Source of the DNA: Ruegeria atlantica | Lineage (GTDB): Bacteria > Pseudomonadota > Alphaproteobacteria > Rhodobacterales > Rhodobacteraceae | Assembly (NCBI RefSeq): GCF_013033965.1 | Contig: NZ_WQFE01000012.1 | Location: 1-64,000 of the forward strand | Length of the DNA stretch: 64,000 bases | Direction: 5' to 3' | Shown: piece after piece, positions 16,691 to 29,586 of the stretch | Position numbering within the stretch: position 1 is the stretch's first letter | How the letters are laid out: each line of letters starts with the position of its first letter | Translations under genes and position numbers: made by a program | The notes under the pieces: generated by a model | The model's database searches: none | The model's input: only the letters and a program-made list of their open reading frames with translations | What the model was told of the DNA's origin: nothing

Positions 16691-17596
16691 TCAGCCCCAA
16701 GGACCCGAGCTGGGCGGGGTATTCCGATCGTTTCTGGTACCACGTGGCTCAGCTTGACCATACTTCCGGGTTAGCTCTCTCAGCGCTGCGATCCGATTGG
16801 CCGTTGACGGGTGGGTTGAGAATAGCTTGTCGCGGCTATGCGCGTGCAAAGGGTTGATAATAAACATATGAGCGGTCGCCGGATTCCGTTCGGCTGCGTC
16901 ATTGTCAATGCGGGCTGCACCCTGCTGAATACGTTCAAGTGCCGAGGCCAGCGCCAAGGGTTGGCCGCAAATTTCGGCCCCAAGGCGATCGGCTGCGTAT
17001 TCCCGTGTTCGACTGATCGCCATCTGCACCAAACCAGCCGCCAGGGGCGCGAGGATCATCAGCGCTATCGTTCCGATCAAACCGACCGCATTGTCCCTTC
17101 TGCCCCCAAAGAAAAGCGCGAAGTTGGCCAGCATCGTGATCGCACCTGCAAATGTCGCGGTAACTGTCATGATCGCAGTGTCGTGGTTCTTGATATGTGC
17201 AAGCTCGTGCGCGACGACGCCCGCCAGTTCCTCGCGCGAGAGGGTCTGCATCAATCCAATGGTCACGGCGACTGCGGCGTTGTTGGGATTGCGGCCTGTT
17301 GCAAAGGCATTGGGTTGCGGCGTGTCCAGTAAATAAACGGCAGGCACCGGCATGCCGGCATTCTTCGCCAAGTCTTTAACCATCTCGGACAAACCCAATT
17401 GATCACCGGCCGGAACAGGTTGTGCATTGTGCATCCGGAGGACCATCTTGTCCGAGTTCCACCAAGTGAACACGTTCATGCCGGCGGCAATCACAAGGGC
17501 GAACAGCATGCCCCCAGAACCGGCCAGCAGGTATCCCAAGCCCATGAACAAAGCTGTCATTGCGGCCATCAGTATCGCAGTTTTCGTATATCCCAT
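16691..17596 (-). CDS. htpX: HtpX membrane zinc metalloprotease
   Basis: A 301-residue M48B protease that degrades misfolded membrane proteins. The zinc site HELAH near residue 130 ([13 protein letters not shown]) is intact; two N-terminal membrane segments (residues 5-22 and 28-45) and a second pair after the catalytic site are visible, plus the [12 protein letters not shown] segment with the third zinc ligand. The start at 17596 (MGYTKTAIL) is chosen over 17656, which would put 20 hydrophilic residues ahead of the first membrane helix. Confidence 0.96.
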   Translation of the reverse strand: MGYTKTAILMAAMTALFMGLGYLLAGSGGMLFALVIAAGMNVFTWWNSDKMVLRMHNAQPVPAGDQLGLSEMVKDLAKNAGMPVPAVYLLDTPQPNAFATGRNPNNAAVAVTIGLMQTLSREELAGVVAHELAHIKNHDTAIMTVTATFAGAITMLANFALFFGGRRDNAVGLIGTIALMILAPLAAGLVQMAISRTREYAADRLGAEICGQPLALASALERIQQGAARIDNDAAERNPATAHMFIINPLHAHSRDKLFSTHPSTANRIAALRELTRKYGQAEPRGTRNDRNTPPSSGPWG

Positions 17597-17658
17597 TCGA
17601 CACCCCGTTCCCCGCAGTGATGACGCTGATCTGTGATCAATACCCTCTGCTTGCAAGG

Positions 17659-17686
17659 ATTATCGCCCGGATTCATGAAAGTCCAA
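17659..17686 (-). promoter_or_regulatory. probable sigma-70 promoter for htpX
   Basis: On the minus strand TTGGAC (17686-17681), 16 bases, GATAAT (17664-17659). It lies about 60 bases ahead of the htpX start. Confidence 0.5.
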
Positions 17687-17868
17687 GCACCAGAAGGGCA
17701 TGATTTAGATTTGGTCTGCTGCTCGAAAAGAAAAAACCGGCTTATTTTCAAGGACTTTTGCTACTGGTTGCTGCGACAGCGCAACTCTCATCTCCTTGTG
17801 TGAATAATTTTACTTCCGCCGCAGCGCGCTTCTGGCACTATCGGGTGCACGTGTTTTGAAAAAGTGTT

Positions 17869-18300
17869 GTGAGTAAGCCAATGTACCTGGCCAGGATTGA
17901 TACGAACAATTGCGCCGTCAATGACCTCCGCAAGGATGAGTTCGCGCGAAACTATACATTGTTGGACGATAGCGCGGTGTATGCACGCTGGAAAAAAGGG
18001 TCCTGGCAGATCACCCGAATCGGCGATATCTGGAAGAGATCCGGGAAGGTGTTTTCCGTTCCCTATGAAGGCACCGACAGCTATCCGTCATTTCAGTTTG
18101 CCGAGGATGGAACGCCACATCCTTTGATGGAAAAGGTATTGAAAGCACTGCCTGATGACATGACGCCGTGGCAACGGGCTTTGTGGATGGCCACACCCAA
18201 GGCAGAGCTTGCGGGCAGAAGTCCCGCAAACTGCATTCAAACGGGCGATGACCGCGTTGTCGACATTGCGGCCCAAACGCGTGCACATTTCTTCCACTAG
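17869..18300 (+). CDS. hypothetical protein with a ParS/MbcA-antitoxin-like C-terminus
   Basis: A 143-residue protein. The last about 45 residues (PWQRALWMATPKAELAGRSP... GDDRVVDIAAQ) resemble the DUF2384 segment of MbcA/ParS/Xre antitoxins (W-xxTP-xxxL-xGxxP-xxxxxxGDxxxVxxxA). The N-terminal two thirds are not recognised. No toxin-like gene (RES/MbcT) lies next to it. GTG 17869 or ATG 17881 may be the start; neither has a strong ribosome-binding site. Function is not assigned. Confidence 0.5.
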   Translation: MSKPMYLARIDTNNCAVNDLRKDEFARNYTLLDDSAVYARWKKGSWQITRIGDIWKRSGKVFSVPYEGTDSYPSFQFAEDGTPHPLMEKVLKALPDDMTPWQRALWMATPKAELAGRSPANCIQTGDDRVVDIAAQTRAHFFH

Positions 18301-18360
18301 CCGAACCACGAGGCGGTGGGTTCAGGCAAATAGGCAAGATATCGGCGGTACTACACCAAC

Positions 18361-21476
<3,116 letters not shown>

Positions 21477-21514
21477 CATCTTCACCAATTCTTGAACGGT
21501 TGCTCAAATATATA

Positions 21515-21532
21515 CTTGAGTGATCACTCAAG
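21515..21532. promoter_or_regulatory. TetR operator palindrome
   Basis: CTTGAGTGATCACTCAAG is a perfect 18-bp palindrome in the 99-bp gap between the divergent TetR and AhpD-like genes. A further CTCAA (21503-21507) pairs with the same TTGAG, so the repressor may meet two overlapping half-site pairs. Confidence 0.75.
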
Positions 21533-21575
21533 AAAGACTATTTCTGCCAGAACGCGCCAAAAAAGGAGTTCCGAC

Positions 21576-22142
21576 ATGGCCAATTTCCCGTCTCATGACC
21601 TCGAAACCGCGCCAGAAGCGTCCAAACCGCTGCTGGAAAAGTCCCAGGCCGCTTTCGGTCGCCTGCCCGGCCTGCACAAGGTCATGGCCGAAAGCCCTCA
21701 GCATCTGGAAGGCTATCAGGTTCTGCACCAACTGTTCCTGCAGACTGAATTCGACAATGACGAGAAAACCGTCGTCTGGCAGACAATTAACGTGGAAAAC
21801 GAATGCCACTATTGCGTGCCCGCTCATACCGGCATTGCCAAGATGATGAAGGTCTCGGACGACATCTCGAACGCGTTGCGGGATGAAACCCCGCTGCCCT
21901 CCGCCAAGCTCGAAGCGCTGCGCACCTTCACCCTGCAAGTGATGGAAACCCGCGGCAACCCGACCGAAGCACAGCTGCAAGCCTTCTTTGACGCAGGCTA
22001 TTCGCACCGCGCGGTTCTGGATGTCGTTCTTGGCCTGGCACAGAAAACCATGTCCAACTACGTCAACCACATGGCGCAAACGCCAGTGGATGAAGTTTTC
22101 CATCCCCTGGCTTGGAAACGTAAAGTCAGCGAACCTGCCTAA
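21576..22142 (+). CDS. carboxymuconolactone decarboxylase / AhpD-like protein
   Basis: A 188-residue all-helical protein of the CMD/AhpD-like superfamily. The redox motif ECHYCVPAHT (CxxC with a downstream His) near residue 85-94 is the peroxidase-type AhpD motif, so an antioxidant or alkylhydroperoxidase role is more likely than true decarboxylation. AAAGGAG precedes the start. It is divergent from the TetR gene and probably its target. The stop overlaps the recF stop by 3 bases in convergent orientation. Confidence 0.9.
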   Translation: MANFPSHDLETAPEASKPLLEKSQAAFGRLPGLHKVMAESPQHLEGYQVLHQLFLQTEFDNDEKTVVWQTINVENECHYCVPAHTGIAKMMKVSDDISNALRDETPLPSAKLEALRTFTLQVMETRGNPTEAQLQAFFDAGYSHRAVLDVVLGLAQKTMSNYVNHMAQTPVDEVFHPLAWKRKVSEPA

Positions 22143-23236
22143 GAGCTAACGACCGAACCATCGTCGCCTTCGGTCACAATCAGTGTCTGGGCGCGATCGC
22201 CCAGTTCCGCAAACAGCTCAGGCCCGGTGCCAGTCATCCAGGCCTGAGCGCCAAGTGCGCAAATCTCATCATACAGAGCCGCGCGCCTATCCGCATCCAG
22301 ATGGGCGGCCACCTCGTCCAGCAATACGATCGGAGGCGCGCCGACCATTCCCGCCAAAGCACGCGCGTTTGCCAGGATCAAGGACACCAACAGCGCCTTC
22401 TGCTCTCCGGTCGAACAATCCTTGGCCGGAACGCCTTTGGCGGCAAACACGCCATACACGTCCGACCGATGCGGTCCCACCAAAGTGCGTCCAGCTGCCA
22501 AATCGCGGAATCGGCTTTCATTTAGCGCATCGCGCAAATCCTCCGAAGTTTCCGGCATCGCACCTTCGGTTTGCACCAACTCCAACTCCGCCGATGGAAA
22601 CGCAGTTTCCGCCTGATCCTGCGCCGCCCGCAGATGGTTCAGTGCAGACAGCCGTGCCGCGTGAATGCGGTGCCCAGTCTCAGCCATCTGCCCTTCAAGT
22701 GCGGCATACCAATGCGCGTCCCGCACCTGCTCTTTCAACAAGCGGTTCCGTTCACGCATGGACTTTTCATAAGCCAAAGATGCTTCGGCATGGGCAGGAT
22801 CAAAACTCAGCGCGATCCGGTCGAGAAAACGCCGACGTCCTTCGGCGCCCTCGATCCAAAGCCGGTCCATCGACGGGATCAGCCAGACAACCCGCGCCAG
22901 TTTGCCCAGATCAATCTGGCTGGAAGTCTTGCCATCAATGCGAACCTGCCGCGCAGCACCACCTTCGGACCAGGTTTCAATCTCGTATTGCTGCCCTTGC
23001 GCCTTTAGCAACCCGGACAGCTTCCAACCCAATGCCTCGGGCCGTCGGGTCATCTCGGCCGCGCTAGCCCGCCGCATGCCGCGGCCGGGGGAAAACATGG
23101 ACACTGCCTCAAGGATGTTGGTCTTACCCGCGCCGTTCGGTCCATGAATCGCAACGGGCCGACCATCCAATGACAACCGCGCCAACTTGTGAGACCGAAA
23201 ATGCGAGACCGTAAGCTCGGTCAGGGCCAAACCCAT
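22139..23236 (-). CDS. recF: RecF, recombination mediator ATPase
   Basis: A 365-residue SMC-like ABC ATPase that helps load RecA at gaps. Walker A GPNGAGKTNILEA near residue 33, signature STGEQKALLVSLILA near 285 and Walker B PIVLLDEVAAHLD near 315 are all present. It begins MGLALTELTVSHFRSHKLA. It follows dnaN by 44 bases, keeping the dnaA-dnaN-recF order. Confidence 0.96.
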   Translation of the reverse strand: MGLALTELTVSHFRSHKLARLSLDGRPVAIHGPNGAGKTNILEAVSMFSPGRGMRRASAAEMTRRPEALGWKLSGLLKAQGQQYEIETWSEGGAARQVRIDGKTSSQIDLGKLARVVWLIPSMDRLWIEGAEGRRRFLDRIALSFDPAHAEASLAYEKSMRERNRLLKEQVRDAHWYAALEGQMAETGHRIHAARLSALNHLRAAQDQAETAFPSAELELVQTEGAMPETSEDLRDALNESRFRDLAAGRTLVGPHRSDVYGVFAAKGVPAKDCSTGEQKALLVSLILANARALAGMVGAPPIVLLDEVAAHLDADRRAALYDEICALGAQAWMTGTGPELFAELGDRAQTLIVTEGDDGSVVSS

Positions 23237-23280
23237 GACCCCTCCCTTCCGTTATTTCGCTTCCGCCGGAAGCAACGCGA

Positions 23281-24402
23281 TCAGACGCGCATCGGCATGA
23301 CGACGTATACCGCGCTCTGATCACCGCCTTCGCGCATCAGGGTCGGGTCAGCCGCTGAATTGAACAGGAACACGGCGTTCTCACGATCTACCTGAGAAGC
23401 AATTTCCAGCAGGTACTTGGCGTTGAATCCAATCTCCAGCCGCTCATCATTGTAAGCAACAGCCAGCTCTTCCTCGGCCGCGCCACTGTCCGGAGCGTTG
23501 ACCGACAGCACCAGCTTATCGGCGTCCAGCTGCAGTTTTACTGCGCGAGACCGTTCGGAGGATACAGTCGCAACCCGGTCTACGGCCTGCGCAAATTCGG
23601 CGGCATCGACTTCCAGCTGGCGCGTATTGCCCTGCGGAATCACACGTGTGTAGTCCGGGAATGTCCCGTCGATCACCTTAGAGGTCAGCGTGATATCCGG
23701 GGTTGCAAAACGCACTTTCGTTTCGCTTACCGACACGGCGATATCCATCTCATCGTCGTCCAGCAGCTTGCGCAGCTCACCCACGGTTTTGCGCGGCACG
23801 ATCACACCGGGCATGTCTGCAGCGCCATCAGGAAGATCCGCGTCGATGCGCGCCAGACGGTGACCATCGGTAGCCACACAACGCAGCACCTTGCCGCCTT
23901 CGGACCCATCGGCCACGTGCATATAGACCCCGTTCAGATAATAGCGTGTCTCTTCGGTCGAGATGGCGAATTTGGACTTGTCGAACAGACGGCGCAGCAG
24001 GGCTGCCGAGGCCGTAAAGTTCGACTGATACTCTGAGGAAGCCATCACCGGGAAGTCTTCTTTCGGCAAGGTCGCCAGCGAGAAATTCGACCGGCCTGCT
24101 TCAACGGTCAGACGACCTGCGGCGCTATCGGCGGTCAGTGTCACCAACGCTCCGTCCGGAAGCTTGCGCACGATCTCGTGCAACGTCGTCGCGGCAACCG
24201 TTGTGGCGCCGGCCTTTTCGACCTGCGCAGGCGCCTTGTCGACGACTTCGATATCCAGGTCAGTCGCCCGGAACATCGCCTGATCGCCTTCGGCTTCGAT
24301 CAGAACATTGGCAAGTATGGGAATGGTGTTGCGACGTTCGACAACAGATTGGGCCTGGGAAACGGCCTTGAGAAGGGTGCCGCGTTCGATGCTGATCTTC
24401 AT
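23281..24402 (-). CDS. dnaN: DNA polymerase III sliding clamp (beta subunit)
   Basis: A 373-residue clamp that tethers replicative polymerase to DNA as a head-to-tail dimer. The N-terminus MKISIERGTLLKAVSQAQSV and the C-terminal PMRV are typical, and three repeated clamp folds can be followed. It lies between dnaA (228 bases upstream, with a terminator between) and recF. Confidence 0.98.
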   Translation of the reverse strand: MKISIERGTLLKAVSQAQSVVERRNTIPILANVLIEAEGDQAMFRATDLDIEVVDKAPAQVEKAGATTVAATTLHEIVRKLPDGALVTLTADSAAGRLTVEAGRSNFSLATLPKEDFPVMASSEYQSNFTASAALLRRLFDKSKFAISTEETRYYLNGVYMHVADGSEGGKVLRCVATDGHRLARIDADLPDGAADMPGVIVPRKTVGELRKLLDDDEMDIAVSVSETKVRFATPDITLTSKVIDGTFPDYTRVIPQGNTRQLEVDAAEFAQAVDRVATVSSERSRAVKLQLDADKLVLSVNAPDSGAAEEELAVAYNDERLEIGFNAKYLLEIASQVDRENAVFLFNSAADPTLMREGGDQSAVYVVMPMRV

Positions 24403-24570
24403 ACCCTTAATTCCTCTGACTTGCGTGCCGAAATGGGCGGGACTGGCACGTTAGCGGTTCCGCCCTGAGGCACAAGGATTTTTTACAGATTTCTCGGTCG
24501 GAATGCCCAAAGGGTCAAGGGCCGCGTGGCCCGGTGGGCACAGTTCATTTCTAACCGTGGACAATTGCGC

Positions 24571-24614
24571 ACAAGAAAACGCCCCGGGCGTGAGGGTCCG
24601 GGGCGTTTTCTTGT
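24571..24614 (-). terminator. intrinsic terminator between dnaA and dnaN
   Basis: A 17-bp perfect stem (24571-24587 with 24598-24614) around a 10-base loop. On the minus strand it is followed by a short purine/pyrimidine stretch rather than a long T run, but the stem itself ends in GTTTTCTTGT. It should separate most dnaA transcription from dnaN. Confidence 0.75.
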
Positions 24615-24630
24615 GTGTGGTTGATGTACG

Positions 24631-26016
24631 TCAGGCTTCCAGCGCGCGCCGCAGCATTTCCACGTCTTCCGCGATCTGGCCGTCCGTGGTTTTCAGCTCT
24701 TCGATGCGTTTGACGCCGTGCATGACAGTGGTGTGGTCACGTCCGCCGAAGCGGCGACCGATTTCCGGCAGAGACCGGCTGGTCAACTGCTTGCACAGAT
24801 ACATCGCCACCTGACGCGGGCGGGCATAGGACCGCAGGCGTTTGGGGCCGATAATGTCAGAGAGGCGGATATTGTAATAGTCCGACACTTTACGCTGAAT
24901 CTCTTCGACGGTGATCTTGCGCTCCGACGCGCGCAGAACATCGGCCAGACAATCCTGCGTCAGCTCCATGTCGATCTCGCGACCCACCAGCGAGGCGAAC
25001 GCAAACAGACGGGTCAAAGCACCCTCCAGAACGCGAACATTGGTCGAAATGCGTTGCGCAAGAAATTCCAGAACACCATCGGCTATTGTCAGATCGGGAT
25101 AGGTTCTGCTGTACTGCTGCACCTTGTTCTGCAGGATGCCCAGACGCAGTTCATAATCGGTTGGGTGCAGGTCGACAACCAGACCACATTGCAGACGTGA
25201 CTTAACGCGATCCTCAAGATCTTTGATTTCGCCTGGGGCGCGGTCGGCCGAGATGATGATCTGCTTGTTCTGATCCACCAGCGCGTTGAATGTGTGAAAG
25301 AACTCTTCCTGCGTTGAATCCTTGCCAGCAATGAACTGGACATCATCCACCATCAGCACGTCAACCGAACGGAACAAGTGCTTGAAGTCCATCATCCGAC
25401 GTTCGCGCAGGGCTTGGACAAAGCGATACATGAACTGTTCCGCCGACAAATAGAGTACGTTCAATTCCGGGTGCTTGGTTTTCAGCTCCCATGCAATCGC
25501 GTGCATCAGGTGCGTCTTACCCAAACCGACGCCGCCATAAAGCACAAGCGGATTAAACGTAACGGGACCGCCCTCAGAGACACGTCGCGCAGCGGCATGA
25601 GCCAATTCGTTGGGTTTGCCAACAACAAAGCTGTCGAAGGTAAAACGCGAATCCAGCGGAGCAGCCTGCAAGGATTCAAGCGCGTCATTCGCGACGTCCA
25701 TTTGCGGCGAAACAGGTGCATCCCGCACAACTGTCGGCTCGGGTTCGGTCTCTGTCTTAGGGCGCGCCGGTGAGTTGGCAGCGACGCGGAAGGCCAGTCG
25801 TTGAACCGTTTCCCCCGCGGTGTTCATCTCATACAGTATGAGATCCGCAAAGTTCTGACTGACATAGTTGCCCATAAAGTTTGTCGGCACGGAAAACACC
25901 GCTACGCCATCCTGCAACTCTTGGAACTCAAGAGGTTCGATCCAGGTGGTGTAATTGTTTTTCCCGATGGCCTTAAGCAACTTGTTTCGTAGTAGTCCCC
26001 ATTTCTCTTGTGTCAT
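24631..26016 (-). CDS. dnaA: DnaA, chromosomal replication initiator
   Basis: A 461-residue AAA+ initiator that opens oriC. Domain I starts EKWGLLRNKLLKAIG; a variable linker (about 85-125) is rich in P, T and E; the AAA+ domain has Walker A GGVGLGKTHLMHA and Walker B VLMVDDVQFIAGK; domain IV has the DNA-binding signature GGRDHTTVMHGVKRI near the C-terminus. The start at 26016 (MTQEKWGLL) is preferred over 26037. Upstream lies a 540-bp region shared with rpsT, without a DnaA-box cluster. Confidence 0.98.
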   Translation of the reverse strand: MTQEKWGLLRNKLLKAIGKNNYTTWIEPLEFQELQDGVAVFSVPTNFMGNYVSQNFADLILYEMNTAGETVQRLAFRVAANSPARPKTETEPEPTVVRDAPVSPQMDVANDALESLQAAPLDSRFTFDSFVVGKPNELAHAAARRVSEGGPVTFNPLVLYGGVGLGKTHLMHAIAWELKTKHPELNVLYLSAEQFMYRFVQALRERRMMDFKHLFRSVDVLMVDDVQFIAGKDSTQEEFFHTFNALVDQNKQIIISADRAPGEIKDLEDRVKSRLQCGLVVDLHPTDYELRLGILQNKVQQYSRTYPDLTIADGVLEFLAQRISTNVRVLEGALTRLFAFASLVGREIDMELTQDCLADVLRASERKITVEEIQRKVSDYYNIRLSDIIGPKRLRSYARPRQVAMYLCKQLTSRSLPEIGRRFGGRDHTTVMHGVKRIEELKTTDGQIAEDVEMLRRALEA

Positions 26017-26556
26017 TAAGCGCCTCACGCATCCCATTCTTTATTGGCCTGTCGGCCTTATTGCTATTTTCCGGTCACCCGGATTAAGCATTCACACGCA
26101 AAGGGATACCCGACGCCAAACCGCAGAAGTTTGGCGGGTGTGTCTCAGAATGTCTGCACAACCATTTCAACCGGCGCTCCATACCCGAAACGCCCTGAAA
26201 ACAGGGTTGCGCAACGCAATCTCATATTCGACAGGGCTTGGTTCCCTGGTGACCCAAGGACCGCAGCAGATTAGCAAACCAGTTGCCAACATTCGTTCCT
26301 GACCATTCTGATGCCCGTCAGTTCGGTCGTTGGAACAGCCTGTCCCCCCAAGCGAGTGAATCGCTGTAACAGTGGTAGCAAGAGGCCGAGGCATCCGGCA
26401 ACGAAACTCTGATATTGACTCGTATCTTTCGCGGAAAGAATCTCTCGGATTTGTGAAGGCGCGGCTTTCCGGCAACAGCACAAAAAAAGCGCCGCGGGAT
26501 GCAGCGCTTTTTTTATCAATTTACGTTGTCTGATTGACCTAAGGTCAACCTGGACC
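26017..26556. other. 540-bp region between dnaA and rpsT
   Basis: Upstream of dnaA and downstream of rpsT. It holds the rpsT terminator at 26482-26514 and presumably the dnaA promoter. I looked for the DnaA box TTATNCACA on both strands and found no match with fewer than three mismatches, and no AT-rich 13-mer array, so there is no evidence that this is oriC. Two GANTC (CcrM methylation) sites occur near 26355 and 26440. No ORF has coding character. Confidence 0.5.
26482..26514 (-). terminator. intrinsic terminator of rpsT
   Basis: AAAAAAAGCGC (26482-26492) pairs with GCGCTTTTTTT (26504-26514). On the minus strand the GC core is followed by seven T, ending the rpsT message before dnaA. Confidence 0.9.
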
Positions 26557-26820
26557 TTAGCCCAGCGCTTTCACACGAGCCGACAGACGCGACATTTTAC
26601 GCGACGCGGTGTTCTTGTGGAAAACGCCTTTTGTGACGCCGCGCATCAGTTCAGGCTGAGCTGCGCGAAGGGCTGTGGTTGCAGCGTCCTTATCGCCGGA
26701 TGCGATCGCTTCTTCTACTTTACGCAGGTAGGTGCGGATGCGCGAACGACGTGCTTTGTTGATTGCGAAACGCTTTTCGTTCTGACGAGCGCGTTTTTTT
26801 GCTTGGGGCGAATTAGCCAT
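26557..26820 (-). CDS. rpsT: 30S ribosomal protein S20
   Basis: An 87-residue basic helical ribosomal protein, starting [18 protein letters not shown] and ending [11 protein letters not shown], with the conserved [16 protein letters not shown] segment. It binds 16S rRNA in the 30S body. Its place just upstream of dnaA is typical of Rhodobacterales. It has its own terminator. Confidence 0.98.
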   Translation of the reverse strand: MANSPQAKKRARQNEKRFAINKARRSRIRTYLRKVEEAIASGDKDAATTALRAAQPELMRGVTKGVFHKNTASRKMSRLSARVKALG

Positions 26821-27004
26821 CTGTGTCTCTGACCTTTGGTTCGGTACGTTATCTAGGGTTGCGCGCCACGGAATATCCGCACCGGATCAGAAATCACGAG
26901 TGTGAGTCGGGCCAAGCGGGCCGCACGCGCATGTATAGCGGCGCTTACTATCCAAGTTGGCCCGGTTTGCCAAGCCGATTCTTTCGCCGTGCGTGTCAGG
27001 TATG

Positions 27005-27027
27005 AAAAAGGCGGGCAAAAGCCCGCC
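27005..27027 (-). terminator. intrinsic terminator of the enoyl-CoA hydratase gene
   Basis: Stem GGCGGGC / GCCCGCC (27010-27016 with 27021-27027), 4-base loop, with AAAAA on its plus-strand left, which is a T run for the minus-strand message. Confidence 0.88.
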
Positions 27028-27052
27028 GGATTCGATTGGATCAGGGTACCGG

Positions 27053-27829
27053 TTATTTGTCGCGGAATTGCGCGGCGCGCTTTTCCAGGAACGCGGCCAT
27101 GCCTTCCTTCTGATCCTCTGTCGCGAACATCGAGTGGAACACACGGCGTTCAAACAACATGCCTTCGCTCAGTGGCAACTCATAGCTGCGGTTCACCGAT
27201 TCCTTGGCCGCCATCGCGGACAGCTGGGATTTCTCTGCAATCTTTTGGGCCGCGCCCATCGCCTCGTCCATCAGCTTTTTGGCGGGCACAACGCGGCTGA
27301 CAAGCCCGGAACGCTCGGCCTCTTCGGCGTCCATAAAACGGCCGGTCAGGTTCATGTCCATGGATTTGGACTTGCCAACAAACCGCGTCAGACGCTGGCT
27401 TCCGCCCAACCCTGCAATGACGCCAAGGTTGATCTCGGGCTGGCCGAATTTGGCGGTGTCCGCGGCAATGATGAAATCGCACAACATCGCCAGCTCGCAT
27501 CCGCCGCCCAGCGCATAGCCCGCAACGGCCGCTATGATCGGCTTGCGGATCGCGCAAACGCGATCATTCAACGAACCAAACAGGTTCGAGCTGTAGACAT
27601 CCACAAAGCTCATCTCGGACATTTCCTTGATGTCCGCACCTGCCGCGAACGCTTTGTCCGACCCGGTGATGACGATGCAGCGCACCTTGTCGTTGCTATC
27701 CGCATCTTCCAATGCGGCGCACAGTTCCTGAGCCAGCTGTGAGTTCAGCGCATTCAGCGCATCGGGTCTGTCGAGCTTGATAAGGGCGACGTGGTCTTCG
27801 ATTTCGACGATGATCGTCTCAAAAGCCAT
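27053..27829 (-). CDS. enoyl-CoA hydratase (crotonase family)
   Basis: A 258-residue crotonase-fold enzyme, which hydrates trans-2-enoyl-CoA in beta-oxidation. Oxyanion-hole segments [11 protein letters not shown] near residue 62-72 and [14 protein letters not shown] near 104-117 are present, with the two catalytic glutamates in the expected places (GCELAM and the QPEINLG region near 135). Length is typical of a single-domain hydratase. It is a monocistronic unit with its own terminator, beside rpsT and mutM. Confidence 0.93.
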   Translation of the reverse strand: MAFETIIVEIEDHVALIKLDRPDALNALNSQLAQELCAALEDADSNDKVRCIVITGSDKAFAAGADIKEMSEMSFVDVYSSNLFGSLNDRVCAIRKPIIAAVAGYALGGGCELAMLCDFIIAADTAKFGQPEINLGVIAGLGGSQRLTRFVGKSKSMDMNLTGRFMDAEEAERSGLVSRVVPAKKLMDEAMGAAQKIAEKSQLSAMAAKESVNRSYELPLSEGMLFERRVFHSMFATEDQKEGMAAFLEKRAAQFRDK

Positions 27830-27895
27830 GAGGTGTAAGCTTCCGGTTGTTCCGTTCAGGTACGATTCCTTACCACGCGAATTTGCTGGATCAAG

Positions 27896-28747
27896 TTATC
27901 TTTGGCATTGCGCACAGTAGAAGGATGAGCGACCGGACTGGGTGATTCTTTTGATCGGCACACCACAACCTTCGGTCTTGCAAGGCTGTCCCTCACGGCC
28001 ATAGACGTCAAAGCTGTGCTGAAAATATCCAAGTTCTCCATCAGCTTGGCGGAAATCCCGTAGGGATGATCCACCCGCCTCAATCGCGTCTTGCAACACT
28101 TTCCGGATGATCGGAACCAAAGCTGCAACACGCGCTGAAGAAATTTGTCCGGCCTTGCGACGTGGCGACACTCGGCCGCGATAAAGCGCCTCGCAAACGT
28201 AGATATTGCCCAATCCCGCAACGATTCCCTGATCAAGCAACGCGGATTTGACCGGAGTGTTCTTGCCGCGAAACGCATCAATCAGGTGTTGCTCGTGAAA
28301 ATCATTGCCCAAAGGTTCCGGCCCAAGAACCGACAGCAGTTTGTGGTCCTCTGCCGTTTCTGTCTGCAACAGGTCCATCGCACCGAACCGGCGCGGATCA
28401 TTGAACGTAATCCGCGCGCCATTGGCCATGTGAAAGACCACATGGTCATGTTTTTCGGGCATCGGATGTTCGTGTGCGAATTGCCCTAATGGGTCACCTG
28501 ATACAGTCATCCGACCCGACATGCCGAGATGAATCAGCAATGTCTCACCGCTGCTGAGGTCGGCAAGTATGTATTTCGACCGCCGACGCAATCGCTGAAC
28601 CGTTTGCCCGGTCAACCGCGCGGCCATCCGTTCCGGGAAGGGCCAGCGCAGATCAGGGCGATTCACATCCGCCTTTTCGATCACCACGCCCTCCATCGCA
28701 GGGCTCAGGCCGCGTCTTACTGTCTCGACCTCGGGCAATTCGGGCAT
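27896..28747 (-). CDS. mutM: formamidopyrimidine-DNA glycosylase (Fpg/MutM)
   Basis: A 283-residue base-excision glycosylase/AP lyase removing 8-oxoguanine. The N-terminus [14 protein letters not shown] gives the catalytic Pro2 and Glu3; the conserved Lys lies in [10 protein letters not shown]2TH motif is [18 protein letters not shown]; the C-terminal zinc finger is CKTEGCGVP ... FYCAQCQ. All key residues are intact. It is divergent from ubiE, with 86 bases between the starts. Confidence 0.98.
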   Translation of the reverse strand: MPELPEVETVRRGLSPAMEGVVIEKADVNRPDLRWPFPERMAARLTGQTVQRLRRRSKYILADLSSGETLLIHLGMSGRMTVSGDPLGQFAHEHPMPEKHDHVVFHMANGARITFNDPRRFGAMDLLQTETAEDHKLLSVLGPEPLGNDFHEQHLIDAFRGKNTPVKSALLDQGIVAGLGNIYVCEALYRGRVSPRRKAGQISSARVAALVPIIRKVLQDAIEAGGSSLRDFRQADGELGYFQHSFDVYGREGQPCKTEGCGVPIKRITQSGRSSFYCAQCQR

Positions 28748-28833
28748 TAGAGGGCTCCTAATTCAAAGGGCCGCATTGTGCCCCGGTTCCAGAGCCCTAT
28801 AACAGAGGCGAAATTCGACAAACGGCAAGGCAA

Positions 28834-29586
28834 ATGTCCGACAACAGCGACAAGACCACTCATTTCGGGTTTGAAACCGTCCGCGAGGCTGAAAAGGCCG
28901 GGCGCGTGCAGGGCGTGTTTAACTCGGTCGCCTCGAAATACGACGTGATGAACGATGTCATGTCGATGGGCATTCACCGGGTCTGGAAAGACGCGATGAT
29001 GGACTGGCTTGCACCGCGTCCCGGCCAGCGCCTGTTGGATGTCGCAGGTGGCACCGGAGACATCTCGTTCCGTTTTCTAAAACGCGCGGGCTATGGCCAT
29101 GCCACCGTGCTGGACCTGACCGAACCGATGCTGGTCGAAGGCCGACAGCGCGCAGAGGCTGATCAGATGGCCGACAGCTTGAACTGGGTCGTTGGTGATG
29201 CGATGTCACTGCCCTTCGACGACAACACGTTTGACGTTTACACGATCTCATTCGGCATCCGGAACGTAACCCGCCCGCAAGAGGCGCTGAACGAAGCGTT
29301 TCGTGTCTTGAAGCCCGGCGGTCGCCTGATGGTGCTGGAATTCAGCCAATTGCCGAATGACGGGCTGCAAAAACTCTATGACCTCTACAGCTTCAATGTC
29401 ATCCCGCGCATGGGCAAGCTGATTGCCAATGACTACGACAGCTATCAGTACCTGGTCGAATCGATCCGCAAGTTCCCCGATCAGGAGACATTCCTGAGCA
29501 TGGTCCGCACTGCCGGTTTTGAAAACGCCAAGTACCGCAACTTGAGCATGGGCATCGCTGCGCTGCATTCCGGCTGGAAAATTTAG
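28834..29586 (+). CDS. ubiE: UbiE, demethylubiquinol/demethylmenaquinol C-methyltransferase
   Basis: A 250-residue SAM-dependent C-methyltransferase of ubiquinone synthesis. Family signatures are present: [20 protein letters not shown] near residue 30-50, motif [15 protein letters not shown] near 65, and [20 protein letters not shown] near 140. It starts at the ATG that directly follows GGCAAGGCAA. ubiB begins in the next base after its stop, so the two are one operon. Confidence 0.97.
   Translation: MSDNSDKTTHFGFETVREAEKAGRVQGVFNSVASKYDVMNDVMSMGIHRVWKDAMMDWLAPRPGQRLLDVAGGTGDISFRFLKRAGYGHATVLDLTEPMLVEGRQRAEADQMADSLNWVVGDAMSLPFDDNTFDVYTISFGIRNVTRPQEALNEAFRVLKPGGRLMVLEFSQLPNDGLQKLYDLYSFNVIPRMGKLIANDYDSYQYLVESIRKFPDQETFLSMVRTAGFENAKYRNLSMGIAALHSGWKI

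Noticed and set aside
26017..26556. Possible oriC upstream of dnaA
   Set aside because: No DnaA-box cluster, no AT-rich unwinding array.
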